Assembly (NCBI RefSeq): GCF_001277195.1
Contig: NZ_CP012268.1
Location: 496,001 to 560,000, forward strand
Source of the DNA: Cronobacter muytjensii ATCC 51329
GTDB taxonomy: Bacteria > Pseudomonadota > Gammaproteobacteria > Enterobacterales > Enterobacteriaceae
Length of the DNA stretch: 64,000 nt
Reading direction: 5' to 3'
Positions 34,251 through 44,203 of the stretch are shown piece after piece. Each line of letters opens with the position of its first letter. The first letter of the stretch is position 1. A program made the translations under genes and the position numbers. The notes under the pieces were generated by a model, which worked only from the letters and a program-made list of their open reading frames with translations, did no database searches and was not told the DNA's origin.

Positions 34251-34351
34251 ATCAGGCGTAGCCGATCGTTTCGACGCCCGAGAGTAACGTAGTAGCCGCA
34301 CGTCGCCTTGTTAATGATGAATAGCAAAAGTAGTAAATGAGAGGTTTATAA

Positions 34352-37240
34352 ATGCCTGGAAGTCGTAACTGGTACAAAGCGCTGTTGATCTGTTTGGCCT
34401 TCTGGGCTCCGTTGTCGCAGGCCGATACCGGCTGGCAACCGCTGAAAGACACGATCCGTAAAAGCGATCGTGATAACCGGGAATATCAGGCGATCCGGCT
34501 CGACAACGGCATGGTGGTATTACTGGTGTCGGATCCGCAGGCCGTAAAATCTCTTTCGGCGTTAGTGTTGCCTGTGGGGTCGCTTGAAGACCCCGACGAT
34601 CACCTGGGCCTTGCGCACTATCTTGAACATATGACGCTGATGGGCTCGCAGAAATACCCTGAGCCCGACAGCCTGGCGGAATACCTGAAACTGCATGGCG
34701 GAAGCCATAACGCCAGCACCGCGCCTTATCGCACCGCCTGGTATCTGGAAGTTGATAACGACGCGCTTGAGGGGGCGATGGACCGGCTCGCCGATGCCAT
34801 CGCCGCACCAAAACTCGATAAAACGTATGCTGACCGTGAACGTAACGCCGTCAATGCGGAATTAACCATGGCGCGCGCGCGCGACGGCATGCGTATGGCG
34901 CAGGTGAGCGCCGAAACGCTAAATCCGGCACATCCGGGTTCGCGTTTTTCGGGCGGCAATCTGGAGACGCTGCGTGATAAACCGGGCAGTCCTCTGCATC
35001 AGGCGCTGGTGGGGTTTCGCGATAAATATTATTCCGCGAATCTCATGAAAGCGGTGGTCTACAGCAACCGACCGTTGCCCGCGCTGGCGCAGATGGCGGC
35101 GGCGACCTGGGGACGCGTGCCGAATAAAAATCTGACGCCGCCGCAGGTCACCGCGCCTGTCGTGACGCCTGCGCAGCAGGGCATTTTTATTCATTACGTA
35201 CCGGTACAACCTCTTAAAGCGCTGCGCGTGGAGTTTCGCATTGAAAATAACAGCGATAAATTCCGTAGCAAAACCGATGAGCTTATTAGCTATATGATTG
35301 GCAACCGCAGTCCAGGAACGCTGTCCGACTGGCTGCAAAAAGAGGGGCTCGCTGAAAGCGTCAGAGCCGACTCCGATCCGGTGGTAGCAGGTAACAGCGG
35401 CGTCATGGTCATCTCGGTATCGCTCACCGATAAAGGCCTCGCGCAGCGCGATAAAGTCGTTGCCGCCATTTTCCGTTATCTCCAGACACTGCGTGAAAAG
35501 GGCATCGACAAGCGCTATTTCACCGAGCTGTCTCACGTGCTGGATCTGGATTTCCGCTATCCCTCCATTACGCGCGATATGAATTATGTCGAGTGGCTGG
35601 CGGACAGCATGCTGCGCGTGCCGGTTGAGCATACGCTGGATGTCGTCAATATTGCCGACCAGTTTGATCCTGAGGCAGTCAAATCGCGCCTCACCATGAT
35701 GACGCCGGAAAATGCGCGCATCTGGTACATCAGCCCGGACGAGCCGCACAATAAAAAAGCGTATTTTGTCGAGGCACCTTATCAGGTAGAGAAAATCCCG
35801 GTAGCGACGCTGAAACAGTGGCAGACGTTGGGACAGCAGATTGCGCTCACGCTTCCTGAGCCTAATCCCTATATCCCGAGCGATTTCAGCCTGATTAAGC
35901 CGCAAAAGCCCTATGCGCATCCGCAACTGTTGGTTTCGGAGCCTACCCTGCGTGCGCTCTATATGCCGAGCCGCTATTTCGCGAGCGAGCCGAGGGCGGA
36001 TATTACGCTGGTGTTGCGTAACGAACAGGCGATGAACAGCGCGAAAAACCAGGTGTTATTTGCGCTTAATGACTACCTCGCTGGCCTTGCGCTCGATCAG
36101 CTGAGCAATCAGGCGTCCGTCGGCGGCATCGGTTTTTCCAGCAGCGCCAACAGCGGCCTGATGATTAGCGCAAACGGCTACACGCAGCATCTTCGTAAGC
36201 TGTTCCTGACGCTACTGGAGGGCTATTTCAGCTATGAGCCGACGCAAGAGCAACTGGCGCAGGCTAAATCCTGGTATACGCAAATGCTGGATTCTGCCGA
36301 GAAAGGCAAAGCGTACGATCAGGCCATCATGCCGGTGCAGATGGTTTCACAGGTGCCTTATTTCCAGCGTGAAGCGCGTCGGGCGCAGCTGCCGGAAATC
36401 ACGCTTCAGGATATTCTTGCCTATCGAGACAGTCTGAAAGCCCATGCTCGCGCGGAGTTTTTAATTGTGGGGAATATGTCCCCTGAACAGGTAAAGCATT
36501 TTGCGCAGGATGCCAAACGTCAGCTGGGGCTCGAAGGGAAAAGCTGGACGCGCACCCGTGATGTCAGCGTAGAAAAAACGCAGCAGGCCATTTTCAACAA
36601 AGCCGGGAGCAGTACTGATTCCGCGCTGGCGGCGCTGTTTGTGCCGGTCGGGTATAACGAGGCGACCAGCACGGCCTGTAGCGCTATGCTGGGCCAGATT
36701 ATTTCCCCATGGTTCTACAATCAGTTACGTACTCAGGAACAGCTGGGATACGCCGTTTTTGCATTTCCGATGCCGGTAGGGCGTCAGTGGGGAATTGGCT
36801 TCCTGCTGCAAAGCAGTGAAAAACAGCCCGATTTTCTCTGGAAGCGTTATCAGGCCTTTTTCCCGGAAGCGGAATCAAGATTACGTTCGCTGAACACGCA
36901 GGATTTTGCGCATATTCAGCAAAGTATTATCAACGACATGCTCCGCGCACCGCAAACGCTTGGCGAAGAGGCGTCTGCCGTCAGTAAAGACTTCGATCGG
37001 GATAATTTAAAATTTGATTCTCGTGATAAAGTTGTCGCCGAAATAAAACAGCTGACGCCACAAAAACTGGCCGATTTTTTCCATCAGGCCGTGCTCGCCC
37101 GACAGGGCATGACCATTCTCTCGCAAGTTTCCGGTAGCCAGAGCGCGCAGGCCCATTATGCGACGCCTGAAGGATGGCCGGTTTACCAAAGCGTCAGCGC
37201 CCTGCAACAATCTTTACCGCTTCTGAGTGACACGCAATGA
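34352..37240 (+). CDS. ptrA: Protease III (pitrilysin)
   Basis: 962-aa periplasmic zinc metalloprotease of the M16 family that degrades small peptides. Signal peptide MPGSRNWYKALLICLAFWAPLSQA, cleavage before DTGW. The inverted zinc site HYLEH is at about residues 88-92 with the distal Glu in ERNAVNAE. Its stop overlaps the recB start by 4 bp. The insertion of a periplasmic protease between recC and recB is the conserved enterobacterial arrangement; no functional link to RecBCD is known. Confidence 0.95.
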   Translation: MPGSRNWYKALLICLAFWAPLSQADTGWQPLKDTIRKSDRDNREYQAIRLDNGMVVLLVSDPQAVKSLSALVLPVGSLEDPDDHLGLAHYLEHMTLMGSQKYPEPDSLAEYLKLHGGSHNASTAPYRTAWYLEVDNDALEGAMDRLADAIAAPKLDKTYADRERNAVNAELTMARARDGMRMAQVSAETLNPAHPGSRFSGGNLETLRDKPGSPLHQALVGFRDKYYSANLMKAVVYSNRPLPALAQMAAATWGRVPNKNLTPPQVTAPVVTPAQQGIFIHYVPVQPLKALRVEFRIENNSDKFRSKTDELISYMIGNRSPGTLSDWLQKEGLAESVRADSDPVVAGNSGVMVISVSLTDKGLAQRDKVVAAIFRYLQTLREKGIDKRYFTELSHVLDLDFRYPSITRDMNYVEWLADSMLRVPVEHTLDVVNIADQFDPEAVKSRLTMMTPENARIWYISPDEPHNKKAYFVEAPYQVEKIPVATLKQWQTLGQQIALTLPEPNPYIPSDFSLIKPQKPYAHPQLLVSEPTLRALYMPSRYFASEPRADITLVLRNEQAMNSAKNQVLFALNDYLAGLALDQLSNQASVGGIGFSSSANSGLMISANGYTQHLRKLFLTLLEGYFSYEPTQEQLAQAKSWYTQMLDSAEKGKAYDQAIMPVQMVSQVPYFQREARRAQLPEITLQDILAYRDSLKAHARAEFLIVGNMSPEQVKHFAQDAKRQLGLEGKSWTRTRDVSVEKTQQAIFNKAGSSTDSALAALFVPVGYNEATSTACSAMLGQIISPWFYNQLRTQEQLGYAVFAFPMPVGRQWGIGFLLQSSEKQPDFLWKRYQAFFPEAESRLRSLNTQDFAHIQQSIINDMLRAPQTLGEEASAVSKDFDRDNLKFDSRDKVVAEIKQLTPQKLADFFHQAVLARQGMTILSQVSGSQSAQAHYATPEGWPVYQSVSALQQSLPLLSDTQ

Positions 37241-40200
37241 CCGACGAGCCCGCAGCGTCCCTTGATCCCCTCCGCTTGCCCTTAACGGGCGAGCGGCTGA
37301 TAGAAGCCTCTGCCGGCACCGGGAAAACCTATACCATCGCAGCGTTGTACCTGCGTCTGCTGTTAGGGCTGGGAGGCGAGGCCGCTTACCCACGCCCGTT
37401 AACGGTGGAAGAATTACTGGTTGTAACCTTTACCGAGGCCGCGACGGAAGAGCTGCGCGGACGTATCCGCAGCAATATTCATGAACTGCGCGTAGCCTGC
37501 CTGCGCGAACGTACCGACGATCCGCTTTATCAACGCATACTGGATGAAATTCCTGACAAACCCCTTGCCGCCCGTACGCTGTTGCTGGCGGAACGGCAGA
37601 TAGACGAAGCGGCAATTTTTACTATTCACGGCTTTTGCCAGCGAATGCTGAGTCTTAACGCGTTTGAATCCGGCATGCCGTTTGAACAGCAGCTGATTGA
37701 AGATGAATCGCTGCTGCGCTATCAGGCCTGCGCCGATTTCTGGCGTCGCCATTGTTACCCGCTCGCCAAACCGCTGGCGCGCGTGGTCAGTGAACAGTGG
37801 GACGGCCCTGAATCGCTGCTGCGGGATGTAAATAGCTTTCTGCATGGCGAAGCGCCGCAGATCAAAGTGCCGCCGCCGGATGACGAAACGATTGAAACGC
37901 GCTATGAAAAGGCGATTGCACGTATTAATGAAGTGAAAGCGCGCTGGCGCGACAATGCCGCAGAGCTGGCCGAGTTGATTCAGAACTCGGGGGTAGATAA
38001 GCGCAGCTACAGCAGCCGTTATCTGCCTGCCTGGCTCGATCAGGTCTCTGCCTGGGCGCAGGAAGAAACCACCACCTGGCAGTTACCGGGCGCGCTTGAA
38101 AAATTCGCTCAAAAAACGTTGCTTGAGAAGACCAAAAAAGGCGAGGCGCCCCGTCATGCGGTGTTTGAGGCTATCGACGCGCTACTGGCCGAGCCATTTA
38201 CCATCCGCGATTTACTGATAGCCAGAGCGATGGCGGAGATCCGCTATACCGTTGCGCAGGAAAAACGTCGCCGGGGCGAACTGGGATTTGACGATATGTT
38301 AAGCCGTCTCGACGAGGCGCTGCATCAGCCGGGCGGCGAGGCGCTGGCGGCGGCTATCCGCGCGCGTTACCCGGCCGCGATGATTGATGAATTTCAGGAT
38401 ACTGACCCGCAGCAGTACCGTATTTTCCGTCGAATCTGGCTTGGCCAGGAAGAAACCACGCTGCTGCTAATTGGCGATCCCAAGCAGGCGATTTACGCGT
38501 TTCGCGGCGCGGACATTTTCACCTACATGCGCGCCCGCGGCGAAGTAAACGCTCACTACACTCTTGATACTAACTGGCGTTCGGCACCGGGAATGGTGGA
38601 GAGCGTGAACCGCATTTTCAGCCAGATGGATAACGCGTTTATGTTTCGCGATATTCCGTTTCTGGCGGTAAAGCCTGCCGCGCGTAACCAGTCGCTGCGC
38701 TTTACGTTTGCCGGAAAACCGCAGCCGGCGATGAAGCTCTGGCTCATGGAAGGCGATGGGGCCGGAGTAAGTGATTACCAACAAACTATGGCGCGCGTCT
38801 GCGCGCAGCAGATCCGCGACTGGTTAAGCGCAGGTATGAAGGGCGAGGCGCTGCTGTGGCGTGAAGAGCGGGCGCGGCCTGTGCAGGCGTCCGATATTAC
38901 GGTGCTGGTGCGTAACCGCATCGAGGCGAATCTGATACGTGAGGCCCTGAACACGCTCAATATTCCTTCTGTCTATCTTTCCAATCGCGATAGCGTATTC
39001 GCCACTCAGGAAGCGCTGGAGATGCTCTGGCTGTTACAGGCGGTGCTGGCCCCGGAGGTGGAAACGCGGTTGCGCAGCGCGCTGGCGGCAAGCATGTTGG
39101 GCCTGGATGCGCCCGCCATTGAGGCGCTGAATGAAGATGAGAACGCCTGGGATGCGCTGGTAGAGGAGTTTGACGGCTACCGGCAAATCTGGCTGCGGCG
39201 CGGCGTGATGCCGATGCTGCGTGCCCTGATGACGCATCGTCAGGTTGCGGAAAATTTGCTTGCCACGCCGGGCGGAGAGCGTCGGCTGACGGATATCCTT
39301 CATCTGAGCGAATTACTGCAGGAAGCTTCCGCGCAGGCAGACAGCGAATACGCGCTTGTGCGCTGGCTGGCGCAGCATATCGCCGAGCCGGATGCCAACG
39401 CCTCCAGCCAGCAGCTGCGTCTGGAGAGCGATAAACACCTCGTGCAGGTGGTGACCATTCACAAATCCAAGGGGCTGGAATACCCACTGGTCTGGCTGCC
39501 GTTTATCGCAGACTTTCGTGAGCAGCGGCAGGCGTTTTACCACGATCGCGACACGTTCGCGCCGATGCTTGATCTCAGCAATGCTGAAGAGAGTCTGGAA
39601 CTCGCGGAGATGGAGCGTCTGGCGGAAGATTTACGCTTGCTATACGTAGCGCTGACGCGCTCCATCTGGCATTGCAGCCTTGGCGTGGCGCCGCTCTTTC
39701 GCCGTCGCGGCGCAAAAGAGGGCGAAACCGATCTCCACCGTAGCGCGCTCGGCAGGCTGATACAGCAAGGCGAAGCACGGGATGCAAGCGGCCTGCGGCG
39801 CTGCATCGAAGCACTGTGCGATGAAAATTTAGTGCTGGAGATCCCCGGCGCGCCAGATAATACGCCCTGGATGCCGCCAGAGTCGGCGCCGCCGACGCTT
39901 ACCGCGCGTGAGCTGCAACGGCGCATCGCTGACGAATGGCGCGTCACCAGTTACTCGGGTTTGCAACAGCATGGCGTGGCGCGCGCGCTGGATCTGCTGC
40001 CGAAGCTGGATCTCGACGGTGCGGGCGCCCGCGACGTGCCTGACGAGCCGGTAATGTCGCCGCATACGTTCCCGCGCGGCGCGTCCCCCGGCACCTTTCT
40101 TCACAGCCTGTTTGAAGCGCTCGATTTTACTCAGCCGGTGGCGCCGGAGTGGGTGGCGCAGCAGTTGCAGCTGGGCGGTTTCGATGAGGCCTGGCAGCCG

Positions 40201-40779
40201 GTATTGTGCCGCTGGATTGACGAGGTACTGCGCGCGCCGCTGAACGACACCGGCGTGTCGCTCAATCAGCTGGGCGCGAAAGATAAGCAGGTGGAGCTGG
40301 AGTTTTACGTACCGATTGACGCCGCGTTGCGCGCTGAAGCGCTGGACGCGCTCATCCGCGAACACGACCCGCTTTCCGCGCAGTGCCCGCCGCTCGATTT
40401 CCGCCAGGTGCGCGGCATGCTTAAAGGCTTTATCGATCTGGTCTTCCGCTGGCAGGGGCGTTATTACCTGCTGGATTATAAATCCAACTGGCTGGGCGAC
40501 AGCCCGCAAGCTTACACCCGCGAGGCGATGGCACAGGCGATGCAGACGCATCGCTACGATCTGCAGTACCAGCTCTATACGCTGGCGCTGCACCGCTATT
40601 TACGCCACCGCCTGCCGGATTACGATTATCAGCGCCACTTCGGTGGCGTGATTTACCTGTTTTTGCGCGGCGTAACGGGGGAGGACGCCAGCCAGGGCAT
40701 CTTTACCGCGCGTCCTGCGCAGGCGCTGGTGACGGCGATGGACGCCCTGTTCGCCGGTGTGGAGGAGAATGCGTCATGA
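37237..40779 (+). CDS. recB: Exodeoxyribonuclease V beta subunit
   Basis: 1180 aa, 3'-5' helicase plus nuclease. Walker A is EASAGTGKTYT (about 23-33), motif II is MIDEFQDTDPQQYR, motif III IGDPKQAIYAFRGAD, motif IV-V IHKSKGLEYPLVWLP and LLYVALTRS. The C-terminal RecB nuclease domain shows LKGFIDLVFRWQGRYYLLDYKSNWLG with the D...DYK metal and catalytic residues (about 1066-1083). Coupled to ptrA and recD by 4-bp overlaps. Confidence 0.96.
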   Translation: MTDEPAASLDPLRLPLTGERLIEASAGTGKTYTIAALYLRLLLGLGGEAAYPRPLTVEELLVVTFTEAATEELRGRIRSNIHELRVACLRERTDDPLYQRILDEIPDKPLAARTLLLAERQIDEAAIFTIHGFCQRMLSLNAFESGMPFEQQLIEDESLLRYQACADFWRRHCYPLAKPLARVVSEQWDGPESLLRDVNSFLHGEAPQIKVPPPDDETIETRYEKAIARINEVKARWRDNAAELAELIQNSGVDKRSYSSRYLPAWLDQVSAWAQEETTTWQLPGALEKFAQKTLLEKTKKGEAPRHAVFEAIDALLAEPFTIRDLLIARAMAEIRYTVAQEKRRRGELGFDDMLSRLDEALHQPGGEALAAAIRARYPAAMIDEFQDTDPQQYRIFRRIWLGQEETTLLLIGDPKQAIYAFRGADIFTYMRARGEVNAHYTLDTNWRSAPGMVESVNRIFSQMDNAFMFRDIPFLAVKPAARNQSLRFTFAGKPQPAMKLWLMEGDGAGVSDYQQTMARVCAQQIRDWLSAGMKGEALLWREERARPVQASDITVLVRNRIEANLIREALNTLNIPSVYLSNRDSVFATQEALEMLWLLQAVLAPEVETRLRSALAASMLGLDAPAIEALNEDENAWDALVEEFDGYRQIWLRRGVMPMLRALMTHRQVAENLLATPGGERRLTDILHLSELLQEASAQADSEYALVRWLAQHIAEPDANASSQQLRLESDKHLVQVVTIHKSKGLEYPLVWLPFIADFREQRQAFYHDRDTFAPMLDLSNAEESLELAEMERLAEDLRLLYVALTRSIWHCSLGVAPLFRRRGAKEGETDLHRSALGRLIQQGEARDASGLRRCIEALCDENLVLEIPGAPDNTPWMPPESAPPTLTARELQRRIADEWRVTSYSGLQQHGVARALDLLPKLDLDGAGARDVPDEPVMSPHTFPRGASPGTFLHSLFEALDFTQPVAPEWVAQQLQLGGFDEAWQPVLCRWIDEVLRAPLNDTGVSLNQLGAKDKQVELEFYVPIDAALRAEALDALIREHDPLSAQCPPLDFRQVRGMLKGFIDLVFRWQGRYYLLDYKSNWLGDSPQAYTREAMAQAMQTHRYDLQYQLYTLALHRYLRHRLPDYDYQRHFGGVIYLFLRGVTGEDASQGIFTARPAQALVTAMDALFAGVEENAS

Positions 40780-42608
40780 AAATGCATCAACTGATCCAGC
40801 AGGCCGTCGTGCAGAAGCTGCTGCGCCCGCTGGACGCCCAGTTTGCGATGATGGTCGCAAGCGATGACGAGCCGGCGGTGATGCTCGCCGCCGCGTTGGT
40901 CAGCCGCGACGCGGGAGAAGGGCACGTCTGCCTGCCCATCTCCCGACTGTGCGCGGCGCACTGCTTTGCCGGGCGTCATGATGAAATGGCGCAGCAACTG
41001 TTTGAGGCGGCGGGCAATCCGACATCGTGGCGCGCCCTGTTGCTCGCGTCGCCTGCGGTGAGCGAGGGCGATAATCCGACGCCGCTGAAGCTTATCGGCG
41101 AGCGCCTGTACCTGAACCGCATGTGGCGGCATGAGATGGCGGTCGCGGCGTTTTTCCGCGAACGCAACCACACCATTGAACAAGACGAAGCACGTCTGAG
41201 CACGGTGCTGGATGCACTCTTTGGCGCGCCAGGTCATGAGGTGGACTGGCAGAAAGTGGCGGCAGCAGTAGCGCTGACCCGGCGCATCTCCGTGATTTCC
41301 GGCGGGCCGGGAACGGGCAAAACCACGACGGTCGCCAAACTGCTGGCGGCGATGGTGCAGCTCTCGACCGACAAGCTGCCACGTATTCGTCTCGCAGCGC
41401 CGACCGGTAAAGCCGCGGCGCGCCTGACGGAATCGCTCGGCGGGGCGCTGCGTCGTTTGCCGTTGAACGACGAGCAAAAACGCGCGTTACCGGAAGAAGC
41501 CAGCACGTTACATCGGCTTTTAGGCGCGCAGCCGGGCAGCCAGCGGCTGCGTTACCATGAAGGCAATCCGCTGCATCTGGACGTGCTGGTCGTGGACGAA
41601 GCCTCCATGATCGATCTGCCGATGATGGCGCGGCTTATTGCGGCGCTACCGGAACATGCGCGGGTCATCTTTTTAGGCGATCGCGACCAGCTCGCCTCCG
41701 TAGAAGCGGGTGCGGTGCTGGGGGATATCTGCCACTTCGTCAATCACGGCTTTACTGCGGAACGCGCCGCCGAGCTTGGGCGCATCACCGGCTGCGAGAT
41801 AGACGGCGGCGAGCCCCATCCGGCGGGCGCGCTGCGTGACTGCCTGTGCCTGCTGCAAAAAAGTTATCGCTTTGGCAGCGACTCCGGCATAGGGCAGCTC
41901 GCCTTTGCCGTAAACCGCAGCGATCATCGGGCCGCCAGAGAGACGTTTGGCCGCGGCTTTGAGGATATCGCCTGTAAAACCCTGGCAGGCAATGATGACT
42001 ACGCGCAGATGATCGACGAGACGCTGGCGGGGTATGAACGCTTTTTAACGCTGCTGCGCGAACAGGCCGAACCGCAAGAAATCCTCGCGGCATTCAGTGA
42101 ATTCCAGATGCTGTGCGCCTTACGTGAAGGGCCTTTCGGCGTCGCGGGGCTGAATGAACGGGTGGAGCACGCGCTGGCGCAGCGGCGTATTATTCGCCGT
42201 ACGCCGCTGTCGCGCTGGTATGAAGGGCGACCGGTAATGATATCGCGCAACGACAGCGCGCTGGGGCTGTTTAACGGCGATATCGGCGTGGCGCTGGATC
42301 GTGGCGACGGGCTGCGCGTCTGGTTTCCGATGCCGGGCGGCAAGCTGAAGCCTGTCGTGCCGAGCCGCCTGCCGGATAACGAAACCGCGTGGGCGATGAC
42401 GGTGCATAAATCGCAGGGATCGGAGTTCGACCATGCGGCGCTGATCCTGCCGGGGCAGTTTGCGCCAGTCGTGACACGGGAGCTGGTTTACACGGCGATT
42501 ACCCGCGCGCGGCGGCGTTTGTCGCTGTATGCCGATGAGCGAGTACTGGAGATGGCCATCGCTACCCGAACGGAACGGCGTAGTGGGCTGATGGCCTGTT
42601 TTGAATGA
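40776..42608 (+). CDS. recD: Exodeoxyribonuclease V alpha subunit
   Basis: 610 aa, fast 5'-3' helicase of RecBCD and gate of nuclease activity before Chi. Walker A is SGGPGTGKTTTVAKL (about 171-185), motif II VVDEASMIDLPMM, motif III FLGDRDQLASVEAG, and the C-terminal VHKSQGSEFDHA and YTAITRARR. Overlaps recB by 4 bp. A 10-bp perfect hairpin without T-run (42614-42637) separates it from the convergent argA. Confidence 0.95.
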   Translation: MKMHQLIQQAVVQKLLRPLDAQFAMMVASDDEPAVMLAAALVSRDAGEGHVCLPISRLCAAHCFAGRHDEMAQQLFEAAGNPTSWRALLLASPAVSEGDNPTPLKLIGERLYLNRMWRHEMAVAAFFRERNHTIEQDEARLSTVLDALFGAPGHEVDWQKVAAAVALTRRISVISGGPGTGKTTTVAKLLAAMVQLSTDKLPRIRLAAPTGKAAARLTESLGGALRRLPLNDEQKRALPEEASTLHRLLGAQPGSQRLRYHEGNPLHLDVLVVDEASMIDLPMMARLIAALPEHARVIFLGDRDQLASVEAGAVLGDICHFVNHGFTAERAAELGRITGCEIDGGEPHPAGALRDCLCLLQKSYRFGSDSGIGQLAFAVNRSDHRAARETFGRGFEDIACKTLAGNDDYAQMIDETLAGYERFLTLLREQAEPQEILAAFSEFQMLCALREGPFGVAGLNERVEHALAQRRIIRRTPLSRWYEGRPVMISRNDSALGLFNGDIGVALDRGDGLRVWFPMPGGKLKPVVPSRLPDNETAWAMTVHKSQGSEFDHAALILPGQFAPVVTRELVYTAITRARRRLSLYADERVLEMAIATRTERRSGLMACFE

Positions 42609-42613
42609 TGAAT

Positions 42614-42637
42614 GCGGCCCGGCTGAGGCCGGGCCGC
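42614..42637. terminator. GC-rich hairpin between recD and argA
   Basis: GCGGCCCGGC and GCCGGGCCGC, 4-nt loop, centred between two convergent stops (42608 and 42646). No T-run on either strand, so it may act as a 3'-end stabiliser or a weak bidirectional terminator. Confidence 0.55.
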
Positions 42638-42645
42638 GGTTATCG

Positions 42646-43977
42646 TCAGGTTAAGTCCGCCATCAGCACTTTTGAGCGGCGCTGGTAGTTGTACATCTGC
42701 TTTTTACTTTCGGGCAGCAGGTCGATATCTACCGGCGCGAAACCGCGCTCCTGGAACCAGTGGATGCTGCGGGTCGTCAGCACAAACAGTTTCGATAAAC
42801 CCATCTGTTTCGCCTGGCTCGCGATACGTTGCAACAGCACTTCGCCGCGCGCCGAGCTGCGGTAGTCAGGGTGTACCGCCACGCAGGCCATCTCACCGAT
42901 TTTTTCTTCCGGGAACGGGTAGAGCGCGGCGCAGGCGATGGTCAGATTATCACGCTGAATAATAGTGAATTTGTCGATTTCCATCTCCAGCTGCTCACGC
43001 GAACGGCGCACCAGAATACCCTGTTGCTCCAGTGGACGGATAAGCTCCAGAATGCCGCCGATATCATTAATGGTGGCGCGGCGGATCTGCTCGGCGCTCT
43101 CCATGACAATCTGCGTGCCGATGCCGTCGCGGGAGAACAGCTCCTGCAAGAGCGCGCCATCTTCCTGATAACTTATCAGGTGGCAACGACGCACGCCGCT
43201 GCGGCAGGCTTTCACCGCGCCGCGCAGGAAGCGCACGGTGCCAGAGTGGTAGTCGCCCGCGGCTTCCAGCGTGTCGAGACGCGTCTGCGCCTCGTTCGGG
43301 AAAAGCTCAGAGATAATATCGCCCTCGTCGTTCATCACGCCCTGCGACGAGCAGAAGCCGATCATTTTCTCGGCTTTAAGCTTGATGGCGAGTTGAGTGG
43401 CGACTTCTTCTGACGTCAGGTTGAAACTCTCGCCGGTCACCGAGACCGCCACCGGGCCGAGCAGTACGATAGCGCCGCTGTCGAGCTGACGATGAATGGC
43501 TTCTTCATCAATGCGACGAATGCGCCCACTGTGGCAGTAATCGACGCCGTCGTCCACGCCGAGCGGCTGCGCGATAATAAAATTGCCGCTCACCACATTA
43601 ATATGCGCGCCCTGAAGCGGCGTGTTGCCGAGGCTCATCGACAGGCGAGCGGTGATGTCCAGCTGCAACAGTCCGGCTGCCTGTTTCACCAGTTCCAGCG
43701 TTTTCGCGTCGGTGACGCGGGTATGCTTGTGATAGACCGGTTCATGATGATGCCCGGCGAGATTGGCGTCTATCTGCGGACGCGCGCCATAGACCACGAC
43801 CAGACGAATGCCGAGACTGTGAAGTAGCCCGATGTCGTTGACGATACTGGAAAAGTTCTCGTGCTCAATGGCTTCGCCGCCAAGCATAATGACAAACGTT
43901 TTACCCCGATGGGCATTAATATAGGGAACGGAATGGCGGAATCCCTGGACCAGTTCGGTTCGACGTTCCTTCACCAC
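42646..43977 (-). CDS. argA: N-acetylglutamate synthase
   Basis: 443 aa, first enzyme of arginine synthesis. The N-terminal amino-acid-kinase-like domain (LGGEAIEHENF, VVVYGARPQIDANL) binds the arginine inhibitor; the C-terminal GNAT domain (about 295-443) has CVAVHPDYRSSARGEVLLQRIASQA as acetyl-CoA motif. Start is one of two consecutive GTG codons; the first gives the E. coli-like MVKERRTEL. Two ARG boxes upstream indicate ArgR repression. Confidence 0.95.
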   Translation of the reverse strand: MVKERRTELVQGFRHSVPYINAHRGKTFVIMLGGEAIEHENFSSIVNDIGLLHSLGIRLVVVYGARPQIDANLAGHHHEPVYHKHTRVTDAKTLELVKQAAGLLQLDITARLSMSLGNTPLQGAHINVVSGNFIIAQPLGVDDGVDYCHSGRIRRIDEEAIHRQLDSGAIVLLGPVAVSVTGESFNLTSEEVATQLAIKLKAEKMIGFCSSQGVMNDEGDIISELFPNEAQTRLDTLEAAGDYHSGTVRFLRGAVKACRSGVRRCHLISYQEDGALLQELFSRDGIGTQIVMESAEQIRRATINDIGGILELIRPLEQQGILVRRSREQLEMEIDKFTIIQRDNLTIACAALYPFPEEKIGEMACVAVHPDYRSSARGEVLLQRIASQAKQMGLSKLFVLTTRSIHWFQERGFAPVDIDLLPESKKQMYNYQRRSKVLMADLT

Positions 43978-43990
43978 GGCAAAACCTCTC

Positions 43991-44008
43991 AGTGAATGTT
44001 TATTCGTA
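43991..44008. promoter_or_regulatory. ARG box 1 (ArgR operator) of argA
   Basis: AGTGAATGTTTATTCGTA, 13 of 14 core matches to TGAAT-N4-ATTCA. It lies 13 bp before the argA start codon. Confidence 0.82.
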
Positions 44009-44011
44009 ATT

Positions 44012-44029
44012 TATGTATTTTTATTCTTT
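44012..44029. promoter_or_regulatory. ARG box 2 (ArgR operator) of argA
   Basis: Core TGTATTTTTATTCT, 12 of 14 matches. Centre-to-centre distance to box 1 is 21 bp, the standard spacing for an ArgR hexamer on paired boxes. Confidence 0.78.
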
Positions 44030-44203
44030 TATTATCCTATGCGCAAGTGGCAATTTTATGGCGGCGGCGCGTCATTGCCGCGAAAGCGTGCGCCGGGAGC
44101 AATTGTTTACCCTTTTATAGATGACAGTTCCGACACCATTCGCTAAAGTTTTTGGCCGTTTTGGTCGTAATTTGAGTTATTCGCATTAATGCTCGGGAGT
44201 GGC